Assembly (NCBI GenBank): GCA_035641315.1
Contig: DASQUK010000125.1
Span: 12,768 to 76,767, forward strand
Reading direction: 5' to 3'
Length of the DNA: 64,000 nucleotides
Source of the DNA: DASQUK01 sp035641315
GTDB taxonomy: Bacteria; Actinomycetota; Acidimicrobiia; Acidimicrobiales; VFJN01
Shown here: in pieces, positions 40,618 through 48,761 of the stretch
How the letters are laid out: the number at the start of each line of letters is the position of its first letter
How positions within the stretch are numbered: the stretch's first letter is position 1
Program-made: the position numbers and the translations under genes
Notes under the pieces: model-generated
What the model saw: the letters and a program-made list of their open reading frames with translations, nothing else
What the model was told of the DNA's origin: nothing
The model's database searches: none

Positions 40618-42527
40618 TGGCTCGCCTCCTGGCAGTAGCGGCCCAGGGCCGTCAGGGGGAACGTGAGCCGGTACAGGTGGTAGTTGATGTAGAAGTCGCC
40701 CGGGAACCCGGTGCCGGTGTACAGGTCCTCGTCCCACGTGCCGTCGGGCCGCTGCGTGTCCACCAGGAACCCGATGCCCCGGCGCACCGCCTCGCTGTCG
40801 TGCCGCCCGGCCGCCAGCAGCGCCAGCAGCGCCCACGCCGTCTGCGACGCCGTCGACGTCCCCTGCCCGACAGAGTCGGGATCGCGGTAGGAGCGCAGGT
40901 CCTCGCCCCAGCCGCCGTCGTCGTTCTGGTGCCGTTCGAGCCAGGCGACCGCCCGGGTGATGCTCGGATCGTCGGGCCCGATCCCGGCGGCGACCAGCGC
41001 GGGCACCGCCGCGCCGGTGCCGTAGACGTGGTTGGCGCCCCAGCGGCCGAACCACGAGCCGTCGGGTTCCTGCTCGGACCGCAGCCACGCGATCCCTTCC
41101 CGCAGGCGCCCGGGGTCGGCGCCCGGCTCGTCCGCCAGCATCTCGATGGCGTGGGCGGTGACGTCGGCCGACGGCGGATCGGTGACCTCGCCGAAGTCGC
41201 AGAACGGCAGCGCCGCGCACCAGCGGCTGGTGTTGTCGGCGTCGAACGCCGCCCACCCCCCGCCGCGGCTCTGCATGCCCTCGACCCAGGTCACGCCCCG
41301 GGCGACGGCGTGCTCGCGCCGGGTCGCGTCCAGGCCTGCGACCCGGCGGAGCGCCAGCACCACCTCGGCGGTGTCGTCGACGTCGGGGTAGTTGACGTTG
41401 TCGAACTCGAACGCCCAGCCACCGGGCGGCAGGCCGGGCCGGCGCACCGCCCAGTCCCCCGCCACCGTGACCTCCTGGTCCAGCAGCCACTCCCCGGCCC
41501 GCACGAGGGCGGGATCGTCGGCGGCCACGCCGGCGTCGGCCAGCGCCACCAGCGCCAGCGCCGTGTCCCACACCGGGGACTGGCACGCCTCGAGGCGGCG
41601 CCCGCGCTCGTCGTGGATGGTGAACCGGTCGAGGCCCTCGAGCCCGCGCGCCATGACGGGATGGTCCAGCGGGTAGCCGAGCACGTGGAGGGCGAGCAGC
41701 GAGTACACCCACGGCGGCTGGATGCCGCCCCACGACCCGTCGGCCTCCTGGCGCCGGACGATCCACTGCTCGGACAACCGCAGCGCGAGGCGGCGCAGGA
41801 GCACCTTGGGCGGCACCCAGGCGGGCAGGCGCTCGTAGCCCCGGAGGACCCTGTCCAGGCGGTCGAACCACCGCTGGGTGCGCGAGGGCGGCCGACCTGG
41901 CCGAGCCGCCGAGCCGGCGCGCAGCTCGCTGACGTCGAACGGCAGCGGCCGGACCAAGCGGTGCGCGGCCACCACGGTGAGAGGGACGATCGTCTGGCGG
42001 GCCCAGCACGCGAAGTCGTACACGTTGAGCGGGAGGCCCGGCGGCAGCAGGATCACCTCGGGCGGCAGGGCGGGGAGGTCGTCCCACGACCACTGTCCGA
42101 CCAGGGCCAGCCAGACGCGGGTGAACACCCGGGTCCGCTCGACGCCGCCCCGATCGAGGACGAAGCGGCGGGCCCGCGCCATGTGCGGCGCCGTGGGGTC
42201 GTCGCCGGCGAGGCGCAGCGCGACGTAGGCCTCGACTGTGGTCGACGGGTCGCCCGGGCCGCCGTGGAACGTGGCCCAGGTGCCGTCGGGTCGCTGCTGC
42301 GACCGGATCCAGTCGGCGGCGGCCATGGCGGTCGGCCGGTCGAGGATGCCGAGGACGTGCCGCAGCAGCAGGTCCTCGGCGTCCATGGTGACGTTGGTCT
42401 CGAGCTCGCCCTTCCACCAGCCCTCGGGGGACTGGAGGGCGAGCAGGTGATCGCGGGCCCGCGCCAGCGCCTCGGCGGCGCGGGTCGTGGTTGCGGTCTT
42501 GGTCCCAGCCACAAAGTCGAGTGCCAC
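40614..42527 (-). CDS. shc: Squalene-hopene cyclase
   Basis: A 637-residue class II triterpene cyclase converting squalene to hopene/hopanol at the membrane. The protonating DxDD motif is in YPDVDDTAEVVLALR (about residue 370). Several QW repeats are visible, such as QRPDGTWATFHGG, QEADGSWGGIQPPW, QSRGGGWAAFD, QEPDGSWFGRWG, QNDDGGWGED and QRPDGTWDEDLY. An aromatic-lined active site is suggested by WVYSLLALH, CDFGEVTDP and GTGFPGDFYINYHLY at the end, as in bacterial SHCs. The start is a GTG that overlaps the prenyl-synthase stop by one base (TAGTG). Confidence 0.95.
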   Translation of the reverse strand: MALDFVAGTKTATTTRAAEALARARDHLLALQSPEGWWKGELETNVTMDAEDLLLRHVLGILDRPTAMAAADWIRSQQRPDGTWATFHGGPGDPSTTVEAYVALRLAGDDPTAPHMARARRFVLDRGGVERTRVFTRVWLALVGQWSWDDLPALPPEVILLPPGLPLNVYDFACWARQTIVPLTVVAAHRLVRPLPFDVSELRAGSAARPGRPPSRTQRWFDRLDRVLRGYERLPAWVPPKVLLRRLALRLSEQWIVRRQEADGSWGGIQPPWVYSLLALHVLGYPLDHPVMARGLEGLDRFTIHDERGRRLEACQSPVWDTALALVALADAGVAADDPALVRAGEWLLDQEVTVAGDWAVRRPGLPPGGWAFEFDNVNYPDVDDTAEVVLALRRVAGLDATRREHAVARGVTWVEGMQSRGGGWAAFDADNTSRWCAALPFCDFGEVTDPPSADVTAHAIEMLADEPGADPGRLREGIAWLRSEQEPDGSWFGRWGANHVYGTGAAVPALVAAGIGPDDPSITRAVAWLERHQNDDGGWGEDLRSYRDPDSVGQGTSTASQTAWALLALLAAGRHDSEAVRRGIGFLVDTQRPDGTWDEDLYTGTGFPGDFYINYHLYRLTFPLTALGRYCQEASQ

Positions 42528-43543
42528 TAGAACTCCCGTTCCACGACGAAGCGGGCCAGGTCGGCCAGCTCGGCGCACGCGGTCGGCACGAGCCCGGCGC
42601 CGTCGAGCGCCCCGCAGGCGGACTCGAGGTGCTCGCGGGCGAGCGCCTCTGTGGCGCCCCGGCCGCCGCAGCCCTCGACCAGCGCGGTGCCCCGGGCCAC
42701 CGCGTCCTCGTCCAGCGGGCCGTTCAGCAGCAGCGCCCGCAGCTCGGCCGCCGCCGGGCCACCGGTCTCCAGGGCGTGCACCACCGGAAGCGACTTCTTG
42801 CGGGTGGTGAGGTCGTTGCCGCGGGGCTTGCCGGTCCGCTCGGGATCGCCCCAGATGCCGAGGATGTCGTCGACCGCCTGGAAGGCGACACCCAGGTGGG
42901 AGCCGTAGCTTCGGAGGGCTTCCACGGCTCGAGTGGGCGCGTCCGTCAGCACGGCGCCGATGGCGGAGGCGCACGACAGCAGAGCGCCGGTCTTGCCGGC
43001 CACCATGCCGAGGCACTCGTCGATGCCGACGTCGGCCCTGCTCTCGAACCTCATGTCGTCGGCCTGGCCGCCGATCATGGCGGCGACGGCGTCGGTCAGC
43101 TCGCCGCTGGCGGCGGCGCCGGCGGGCCCGGACTCGAGCAGCACCTGGTGCCCGAGCGTCAGCAGCGCATCGCCGGCCAGCACTGCCGACCCCACGCCGT
43201 AGAGCGCCCACACGGTGGGCCGGTGGCGCCGCTCGCGGTCGCCGTCGATCACGTCGTCGTGCAGCAGCGAGAAGTTGTGGACCAGTTCGACCGCCACGGC
43301 GCCGGCCACGCCCACGCCAGCATCGGCCCCCGCCGCCTCGGCCGACAGCACGGCCAGCGCCGGTCGGACGCCCTTGCCGCCGCCCCGCGCGGTGGGCGCG
43401 CCGTGCTCGTCGGACCAGCCGAGGTGGTAGGCGGCGATCCTGGCCATCTCCGGGTTGAGCCGCTCGACGGCGGCCACCATGGCCGGATGGACCTGGTCCC
43501 GGGCCCGCGAGAGCACATCGGGAACGGACGTCATCGTGCTCAT
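42527..43543 (-). CDS. Trans-polyprenyl diphosphate synthase (FPP/GGPP synthase)
   Basis: A 338-residue all-alpha prenyltransferase. The first Asp-rich motif is HNFSLLHDDVIDGDRERRHRPT and the second is FQAVDDILGIWGD, followed by TGKPRGNDLTTRKKSLPV. The residues before the first Asp-rich motif that set chain length (S, L at -4/-5) do not let me choose between FPP and GGPP. Position in the hopanoid operon suggests FPP for squalene, as with the polyprenyl synthase of the Streptomyces hopanoid cluster. The N-terminus starts within an inverted repeat. It overlaps hpnE by 4 bp and shc by 1 bp. Confidence 0.9.
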   Translation of the reverse strand: MSTMTSVPDVLSRARDQVHPAMVAAVERLNPEMARIAAYHLGWSDEHGAPTARGGGKGVRPALAVLSAEAAGADAGVGVAGAVAVELVHNFSLLHDDVIDGDRERRHRPTVWALYGVGSAVLAGDALLTLGHQVLLESGPAGAAASGELTDAVAAMIGGQADDMRFESRADVGIDECLGMVAGKTGALLSCASAIGAVLTDAPTRAVEALRSYGSHLGVAFQAVDDILGIWGDPERTGKPRGNDLTTRKKSLPVVHALETGGPAAAELRALLLNGPLDEDAVARGTALVEGCGGRGATEALAREHLESACGALDGAGLVPTACAELADLARFVVEREF

Positions 43544-43572
43544 TGGCGTGCCTCCGGCCCACCAATGAGCAC
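43536..43572. repeat. Inverted repeat spanning the hpnE end and prenyl-synthase start
   Basis: GTGCTCATTGG and CCAATGAGCAC (perfect 11-bp arms) are 15 bp apart. The left arm contains the start codon of the prenyl synthase and the stop of hpnE. Immediately beyond is a second hairpin, TCGCCGC-TTC-GCGGCGA (43574-43590), then GCTCGCTGACGCTCGCTCAC, which resembles the tails of family B copies B5 and B7. The stretch 43540-43640 encodes the extra C-terminal tail of HpnE. Confidence 0.6.
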
Positions 43573-45036
43573 ATCGCCGCTTCGCGGCGATAGGTGGCTG
43601 TGTTCATGGTTCGCTCGCTGACGCTCGCTCACGGCTGGGACCTCCTCCTCGGCCGCGGCCGGCACGGCTGGCACGTTGCGGGTCTGCCCGGCGGCGAGGA
43701 GGGCGTGGCGGGCCGCGGCGCGACCGCTGCGCACCGCCCCTTCCATGGTCGCCGGCCACCCGGTGGCGGTCCACGCCCCCGCCAGCACCAGCCCCGGCAC
43801 GGCGGTGGTGCTCGGCGGCCGGGCGGCGGCCGACCCCGGCGCGCCCCTGAACGTGGCCGCCGGCTCCCGGGAGACGAGGGCGTCAACAACCGTCGCCTCC
43901 CGAGCGCGGGGGAACAGCGTGGCGAGGCTCGCCACCACCCGGGCCTTCACCTCCTCGGACGGCCGGCCCATGTGCTCGTCCGCGGCCGACAGCGATACGG
44001 CCAGGTACTGGCCCCGCCGCCCGGCGGCGGCGAGGCCCGAGCTGGTGGTGCGATCGAACACGAACTGCGCATCCGTGCCGACGCCGGCGGCGAGCTCCAG
44101 GTCGGTGACGCGGCGGTCGTAGACCACGTGCACGTTCACGATCGGCGACACGCCGAGTCGGGCCGTCAGGTCCGCCGGCACCGCGTTGCCGACATCCGCC
44201 GTCACCTCCCCTAGGGCGGTGTGGGGGACGGCGACGACCACGGCGTCGGCGTCCCGCTCGCTGTCCCCGGCGGCGACGGTGAAGCCGGAACGGTCGTGGC
44301 CCGGCGGCCGGCGGACCGCCGTGGCCGGCACGCCGGCGAGCACCTCCACGCCCGCAGCCTCGAGCGCCCGGCGGCCGGCGTCGCCGTGCAGCTCGCCCAA
44401 CGGCACCGAGGCCCAGCCGATGTCCGCAGCCGGGGCGTCGGTGAGCAGGCCGGTCTGGAACACCATCGCCGCCAGCGCGAGCGACGCCTCGGGCGCCGGC
44501 AGGTTGACGGTCGGGCGGCAGATCAGGTCCCACAGGGCGGCGATGGCCCCGGGCGACTGGTGGTGGCGGGTGAGCCAGCCGCCGAACGTCTCGTCGTCGG
44601 TCCCGGCCGCGGCGAGGTCGACCCGGCGGAGCGCCAGCGCCGCCGGCACCAGCCGCAGCCGGTCCCGGATCGGTAAGTGGCGGTAGGCGAGCAGCGATCG
44701 GCCGAGGTGAGCGGGCGCCGGCAGGACCCGGCTGCGCCGCAGCCGGGCGGTCCGGCCACCGGGGGCGATCACCGGCACGTCCAGGCGGCGCTGGAGCCGG
44801 ACCCGGTCCGCCACGCCGAGGCGCTCGAGGAAGCCGATGTACGCCGTGCAGCAGCGCAGGAACACGTGCTGGCCGTTGTCGAACCACAGGCCGTTGCGAC
44901 GGAACGACCAGGTGGCCCCGCCGAGCCTCCGGCGCCGCTCGACCAGCGTCACCCGGGCGCCGGCGTCGGCACAGTCCAGCGCGGCCGCCATCCCGGCCAG
45001 GCCGCCGCCGATCACGCAGATGCGGGGGCCGGTCAT
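43540..45036 (-). CDS. hpnE: Hydroxysqualene dehydroxylase HpnE
   Basis: A 498-residue FAD-dependent amine-oxidase-fold enzyme that converts hydroxysqualene to squalene. The N-terminal dinucleotide motif is RICVIGGGLAGMAAALDCAD, then RRLGGATWSF and NGQHVFLRCCTAYIGFLERLG, a typical HpnE region. The FAD-binding end is GLVLAGAWTATGWPATMEGAVRSGRAAARHAL. About 40 further residues follow, including SERQRANHEHSHLSPRSGD, which have no family counterpart I know and are encoded by palindromic sequence. It overlaps the hpnC-hpnD fusion and the prenyl synthase by 4 bp each. Confidence 0.9.
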   Translation of the reverse strand: MTGPRICVIGGGLAGMAAALDCADAGARVTLVERRRRLGGATWSFRRNGLWFDNGQHVFLRCCTAYIGFLERLGVADRVRLQRRLDVPVIAPGGRTARLRRSRVLPAPAHLGRSLLAYRHLPIRDRLRLVPAALALRRVDLAAAGTDDETFGGWLTRHHQSPGAIAALWDLICRPTVNLPAPEASLALAAMVFQTGLLTDAPAADIGWASVPLGELHGDAGRRALEAAGVEVLAGVPATAVRRPPGHDRSGFTVAAGDSERDADAVVVAVPHTALGEVTADVGNAVPADLTARLGVSPIVNVHVVYDRRVTDLELAAGVGTDAQFVFDRTTSSGLAAAGRRGQYLAVSLSAADEHMGRPSEEVKARVVASLATLFPRAREATVVDALVSREPAATFRGAPGSAAARPPSTTAVPGLVLAGAWTATGWPATMEGAVRSGRAAARHALLAAGQTRNVPAVPAAAEEEVPAVSERQRANHEHSHLSPRSGDVLIGGPEARQ

Positions 45037-46982
45037 GGACGTGCCCCGCCGTGCGGCGCCAGGCTGCGGGCGGCGACGGCCAGCTTCTGGCCGGCGCTGA
45101 GCGAGACCCGGCCGCGCAGCACGGCCGCGGGATCCCGCTCGATGCGGTCGAGCAGCCGGTGGTAGATCCCGGCCATGGCGGCCACGCACGCCCGGGACCG
45201 GTGGTCCAGGTGCGGCAGCAGCTCCAGCCCCCGGTCGTACCAGGCCCGCGCCCGCTCGGCCTCGAACGTGACCAGCGCGGTGAGACGATCCGCCGGACCA
45301 GAGGCGTCGGGGGCGCAGCCGAAGCGGGCCAGGTCCTCGGCCGGCAGGTACACCCGCCCGAGCTGGTCCCGGTCCTCGACCAGGTCGCGCAGGATGTTGG
45401 TGAGCTGGAGGGCGACCCCGAGGTCGTCGGCCAGCGGCACCGTCACGTCGGACCGGTCGGTGCCGAAGATGGCGAGGGACAGCCGACCGATCGATCCCGC
45501 CACCTGCCGGCAGTACACGACCAGCTCGTCGAAGGTGGTGAAGCCGCCGCCGACCAGGTCGCGGCGGCACCCCTCGAACAGGTCGGCGACGGCATCGGCC
45601 GGCAGGGGGTGGTGGCCCACAACGTCGGCCAGGGCGACCAGCACGGCGTCGTCCGGGTCGGCCGGCACGCCGTCACGCATCGTGCGGGTCACGACCGCCT
45701 GCAGGTCGTCGAGGGCGCGCCCCCTGGTGTCGAGCGGGCCGGGCTCGTCCACGATGTCGTCCACCCGGCGGGCCAGCGCGTAGACCACCGCCATGGAGCG
45801 GCGCTTGGGCGGTGGCAGCAGGGCGATGCCGTAGGCGAAGTTCTTGGCCTCCCGGCGGGTGATGGCCGCGCAGGTGGCGTAGGCCCGGTCGAGGTCGAGA
45901 GGCGCGTTCCCCCGCTTCTCTGTGGCGTTGTGGTTGCTCTCCAACCAAAGCGCAACACGGAGAGGGGCCGCCCCGGTCACGGCGTGGCGCGCCACACGCG
46001 CCCGACGGGGTCGCACCGGTTGCGCCAGCACGTCGTATCCCGCCGCCTCGATGGCGTCGGCCGCCGCCAGCCCGCCGGCCACGTAACTCGCCACGGCCAC
46101 GCGGGGCCAGCCCGGCAGCGACCTGACGAGCGGCGTCCCGGCCGCCAGCAGCTCCCGGGCCCGGGCCAGCTCGAAGGCGACCAGGGCCCGCAGCGCGGGC
46201 GATGCCGCGGCCGCGGTCAGGTCCGCCTCGGCGACGCCGAACCGTTCCAGGTCGTCGGCCGGGAGGTAGACGCGGCCGGCGACGGCGTCCTCCCCCACGT
46301 CCTGCAGGTGCTCGACGACCTGGAGGCCGGTGCACACGCGGTCGGACAGGGCCCGGCGCTCCGGGGTCGCCGCGCCGGCGATCGCCAGCACGGCGGCACC
46401 GACCGGGTTGGCCGACAGCCGGCAGTAGTCGAGCAGGTCGTCCCACGTCGCCTGGCGGGTGACGGTCTGGTCCCGGCGGTTGGCGGCGATCAGATCGAGG
46501 AAGGGCGCCTCGGTCAGCTCTGTGGTGGCGATGGTCCGGGCCAGCCGGGCGTTGACGGGATGGCTCGGCCGCCCTTCCATCGCCGCCCGCAGGTCGCCCT
46601 CCAGCCACTCCAGCGCCGCCAGGCGGTCGCCCGGGTGCTCGTCGCCCAAGTCGTCGGCCAGCCGGGCGAAGCCGTACACGGCCAGCAGTTGCTCGCGGGC
46701 CGCCCGCGGCACCAGCCGGGTCACGACCGGGAAGTTCTCGTGGTCGGCGCGGGCGAGGAGCTCGGCCTCAGGGCGGAGGTCGGGTGGCGGCGAGACGCCG
46801 TGGGGTTCGGTGGTGAAGCCCGTGCGTCCCGCTCTTGCAGCTTCGCTGCGGGCCGCTCGGGCTTCGGCGCTGTGATTCCCGCTCTCGGCGCTCCGCGCCG
46901 GGCCGCTCGGGCCCAGGGCCTCGCCTATCGACTCGGCCTCTAGGCCCGGTTGCCCCATGGTGCCAGTCGTCCCCGCTTTCAT
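45033..46982 (-). CDS. hpnC-hpnD: Fused hydroxysqualene synthase HpnC and presqualene diphosphate synthase HpnD
   Basis: A 649-residue protein with two complete squalene/phytoene synthase domains. The first (~65-330) has HENFPVVTRLVPR, LADDLGDEHPGD and LQDVGEDAVAGRVYLP, matching HpnC. The second (~360-640) has CAAITRREAKNFAYGIALLP, VDDIVDEPG and ILRDLVEDRDQLGRVYLP, matching HpnD. HpnD makes presqualene diphosphate from two FPP and HpnC converts it to hydroxysqualene; they are normally separate proteins. The join (residues ~340-355) is encoded by palindrome A4. The first ~60 residues come from two family B units. I see no usable start codon after B6, so either the N-terminal tail is translated or an unusual start is used. 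Confidence 0.88.
   Translation of the reverse strand: MKAGTTGTMGQPGLEAESIGEALGPSGPARSAESGNHSAEARAARSEAARAGRTGFTTEPHGVSPPPDLRPEAELLARADHENFPVVTRLVPRAAREQLLAVYGFARLADDLGDEHPGDRLAALEWLEGDLRAAMEGRPSHPVNARLARTIATTELTEAPFLDLIAANRRDQTVTRQATWDDLLDYCRLSANPVGAAVLAIAGAATPERRALSDRVCTGLQVVEHLQDVGEDAVAGRVYLPADDLERFGVAEADLTAAAASPALRALVAFELARARELLAAGTPLVRSLPGWPRVAVASYVAGGLAAADAIEAAGYDVLAQPVRPRRARVARHAVTGAAPLRVALWLESNHNATEKRGNAPLDLDRAYATCAAITRREAKNFAYGIALLPPPKRRSMAVVYALARRVDDIVDEPGPLDTRGRALDDLQAVVTRTMRDGVPADPDDAVLVALADVVGHHPLPADAVADLFEGCRRDLVGGGFTTFDELVVYCRQVAGSIGRLSLAIFGTDRSDVTVPLADDLGVALQLTNILRDLVEDRDQLGRVYLPAEDLARFGCAPDASGPADRLTALVTFEAERARAWYDRGLELLPHLDHRSRACVAAMAGIYHRLLDRIERDPAAVLRGRVSLSAGQKLAVAARSLAPHGGARP
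45917..45964. repeat. Family A palindrome, copy A4 (at the HpnC-HpnD junction)
   Basis: About 48 bp: TTCTCTGTGGCGTTGTGGTTG then a short centre and CCAACCAAAGCGCAACACGGAGA, an imperfect inverted repeat with the family's GGTTG core. It encodes the linker LRVALWLESNHNATEKRG between the two synthase domains. Confidence 0.7.
46828..46914. repeat. Family B repeat, tandem copies B6a and B6b (5' end of hpnC-hpnD)
   Basis: B6a (46828-46862) is CCCGCTCTTGCAGCTTCGCT followed by GCGGGCCGCTCGGGC. B6b (46878-46914) is CCCGCTCTCGGCG ... GGGCCGCTCGGGCCC. In the hpnC frame they encode GPSGPARSAESGN and EARAARSEAARAG, the latter almost identical to the HrpB insertion peptide. Confidence 0.85.
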
Positions 46983-47016
46983 ACAAGAATCTGACCACCC
47001 GGTCAGATCCGTTGTA
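46982..47016. promoter_or_regulatory. Putative operator of the hopanoid operon (TetR-type dyad)
   Basis: ATCTGACC-ACCC-GGTCAGAT is a perfect 8-bp dyad (46989-47008). Flanking bases extend it to imperfect 15-16-bp arms (TACAAGAATCTGACC / GGTCAGATCCGTTGTA). It lies directly before the first ATG of hpnC-hpnD and 46 bp after the regulator gene. Size and symmetry suit a TetR-family dimer, which is an inference. Confidence 0.55.
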
Positions 47017-47061
47017 CGTAACTAATCCATGGGACGCCGACTTCGCAAGCCTTTCCCCGGA

Positions 47062-47844
47062 TCATCCGCCGCCCAGGACCGCGCGCATGGTCTGCCGGGC
47101 CAGCTCGACGATGAGCGCGATGGCGCGCTCGCGGGCCGTCCCGGGCCCCGTGAGCAGGGGCCCCACCCCGTCGACGAAGCACGTGAGCGCCCTGTCGGCC
47201 AGCTCGCGGTGCCCCGGCTGGCCCCGCAGGCTGCCGCCGGTCAGCTCCAGCAGCAGCATGAACCCCGGCCGGGCCGACATCACCAGCGCCACCATCGCCG
47301 CCGGCGGATCGAGCTGGCCGCCCGCCTTGTCGGCCGCGGCCCGCAGGTCGTCCACCACGCCGGCGACGACCGAGTCCACGGCGGCCCCGAACAGCGCCTC
47401 CTTGGACTCGAAGTGCCGGTACACGCTGCCCTTGGCGGTGCCCGCCTTCGCCGCCACGTCGCTGACCGCGACGTCGCCGTAGCCCCGGGCCGCGAACAGC
47501 TCGACGGCGGCGTCGACGATCCGCCCGCGGGTGGCGTCCGGCACCCCCGGTCGCCCGGTCAGCGCCGCCTCCCACGTCTCGGTGTGGAACGCCTCCTCGT
47601 CGCCGCTGGCCAGGAGCTCCGGCAGCACCTCCCGGATGGCGGGCAGGGGCAGGCGCCGGCGGTCGCGGAGCACCCGGATGAGCCGTAGTGCTTGGACGTG
47701 GCGATCGCTGTAGCGGAACCGGTTGGCGCCTACCCGCTCGGGCGGCGGCAGCAGCCCGGCGTTGCGGTAGTGGTGGATGGTGGTGGCCGGGATGCCCGTC
47801 CTCTCCACCAGCTCGGCAATCGTGTAGCGCGCCTCGGCGGTCAT
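47062..47844 (-). CDS. Fused MerR-type and TetR-type transcriptional regulator
   Basis: 260 residues with two DNA-binding modules. Residues 1-75 are a MerR winged helix: YTIAELVERTGIPATTIHHYRNAGLLPP and NRFRYSDRHVQALRLIRVLRD. From about residue 103 a complete TetR regulator follows: TRGRIVDAAVELFAARGYGDVAVSDVAAKAGTAKGSVYRHF spans its HTH (positions 47538-47416), then a helical ligand-binding domain ending LIVELARQTMRAVLGG. MerR proteins normally need a DNA-distorting coiled coil that is missing here, so the MerR part may simply add specificity. It lies 79 bp upstream of the hopanoid operon on the same strand. Confidence 0.82.
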   Translation of the reverse strand: MTAEARYTIAELVERTGIPATTIHHYRNAGLLPPPERVGANRFRYSDRHVQALRLIRVLRDRRRLPLPAIREVLPELLASGDEEAFHTETWEAALTGRPGVPDATRGRIVDAAVELFAARGYGDVAVSDVAAKAGTAKGSVYRHFESKEALFGAAVDSVVAGVVDDLRAAADKAGGQLDPPAAMVALVMSARPGFMLLLELTGGSLRGQPGHRELADRALTCFVDGVGPLLTGPGTARERAIALIVELARQTMRAVLGGG

Positions 47845-47900
47845 GCGGGTAGCGTCCGAGCGGCGGTGGGTCGCTGGGTCGGTTTAGGAGGCACCGCAGC

Positions 47901-48716
47901 ATGAGGACCGTCGTGGTCACCGATTCGAGCGGGCGACCGTCCCCTGCCGCGCCGCTGGTGGTCGCCGAGGCGGTGGTCGTGGTGCCCATCACGATCCTGC
48001 TCGCCGACCGCCAGGTCCCCGACGACCGCATCGACCCCCGCCTGGTGGACGAGGCGCTGGCCCGGAGCGAGCCGGTCAAGACCCGGGCGCCCGGGGTCAT
48101 CGATTACCTCGACGCCGTCGACGGGACCGACGCGCAGGCCGCCGTCATCCTCACGCCCGCCGCCGAGCTGACCGCCATGTGGCGCCACGCCTGCCACACG
48201 CCGTGGCTCGCCGACCGGCCCGTGGCGGTGGTCGACACCCGCACGGCGGCATCGGGCCAGGCGCTGGTGGTCGAGGCCGCCGCCGAGGCCGCGGCGGCCG
48301 GCGACTCGCTGGCCGACGTGGTGGCCGTGGCGCGGGAGGCCGCCGGCCGGGCCCGGGTTCTGGGAGCGGTGGGCACGGCCGAGCCGCTGGTCGCCGCCGG
48401 GATGGTTGACCTGGGGCGTGGGCAGGGACGGGGGCGCCCCACGATCTTCGAGGCCCGCCAGGGGATGATCGAGCCGCTGCGGGTGCTCGACGGGGAGGAC
48501 CCCGTGACCGCGCTGGCGGATCTCTACGCCCGTGAGCAGCGCGCCGGGTCGCCGGTGGCCTTCACCGGCGCTGGCGGGGGTCGGGGGGTGCAGGCCATGG
48601 CCGAGCGCCTCGCCGCGCTGGTCGACTCCGATCGACCGCCCGAGGTGTGCAGCCCGGCGATGACCATCTACACCGGCCGTGGCGTGATCGGCATCGCCTG
48701 GCTCGACCGGGCCTGA
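47901..48716 (+). CDS. DegV family (fatty-acid-binding) protein
   Basis: 271 residues. The start RTVVVTDSSGRPSP carries the DegV TDSS motif, then VVVVPITILLADRQVPDDRID, VVDTRTAASGQALVVEAA and GRPTIFEARQGMIEPLR. The C-terminal PEVCSPAMTIYTGRGVIGIAWL matches the family. DegV/FakB-type proteins bind fatty acids and in Firmicutes present them to a FakA kinase; no fakA is visible here. The ATG at 47901 follows TAGGAGGCACC. It is divergent from the MerR-TetR regulator with a 56-bp gap. Confidence 0.85.
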   Translation: MRTVVVTDSSGRPSPAAPLVVAEAVVVVPITILLADRQVPDDRIDPRLVDEALARSEPVKTRAPGVIDYLDAVDGTDAQAAVILTPAAELTAMWRHACHTPWLADRPVAVVDTRTAASGQALVVEAAAEAAAAGDSLADVVAVAREAAGRARVLGAVGTAEPLVAAGMVDLGRGQGRGRPTIFEARQGMIEPLRVLDGEDPVTALADLYAREQRAGSPVAFTGAGGGRGVQAMAERLAALVDSDRPPEVCSPAMTIYTGRGVIGIAWLDRA

Positions 48717-48761
48717 CCAGCTCACGGGCACCCCGCTCACGCCGGCACGGTAACCCCGTTG

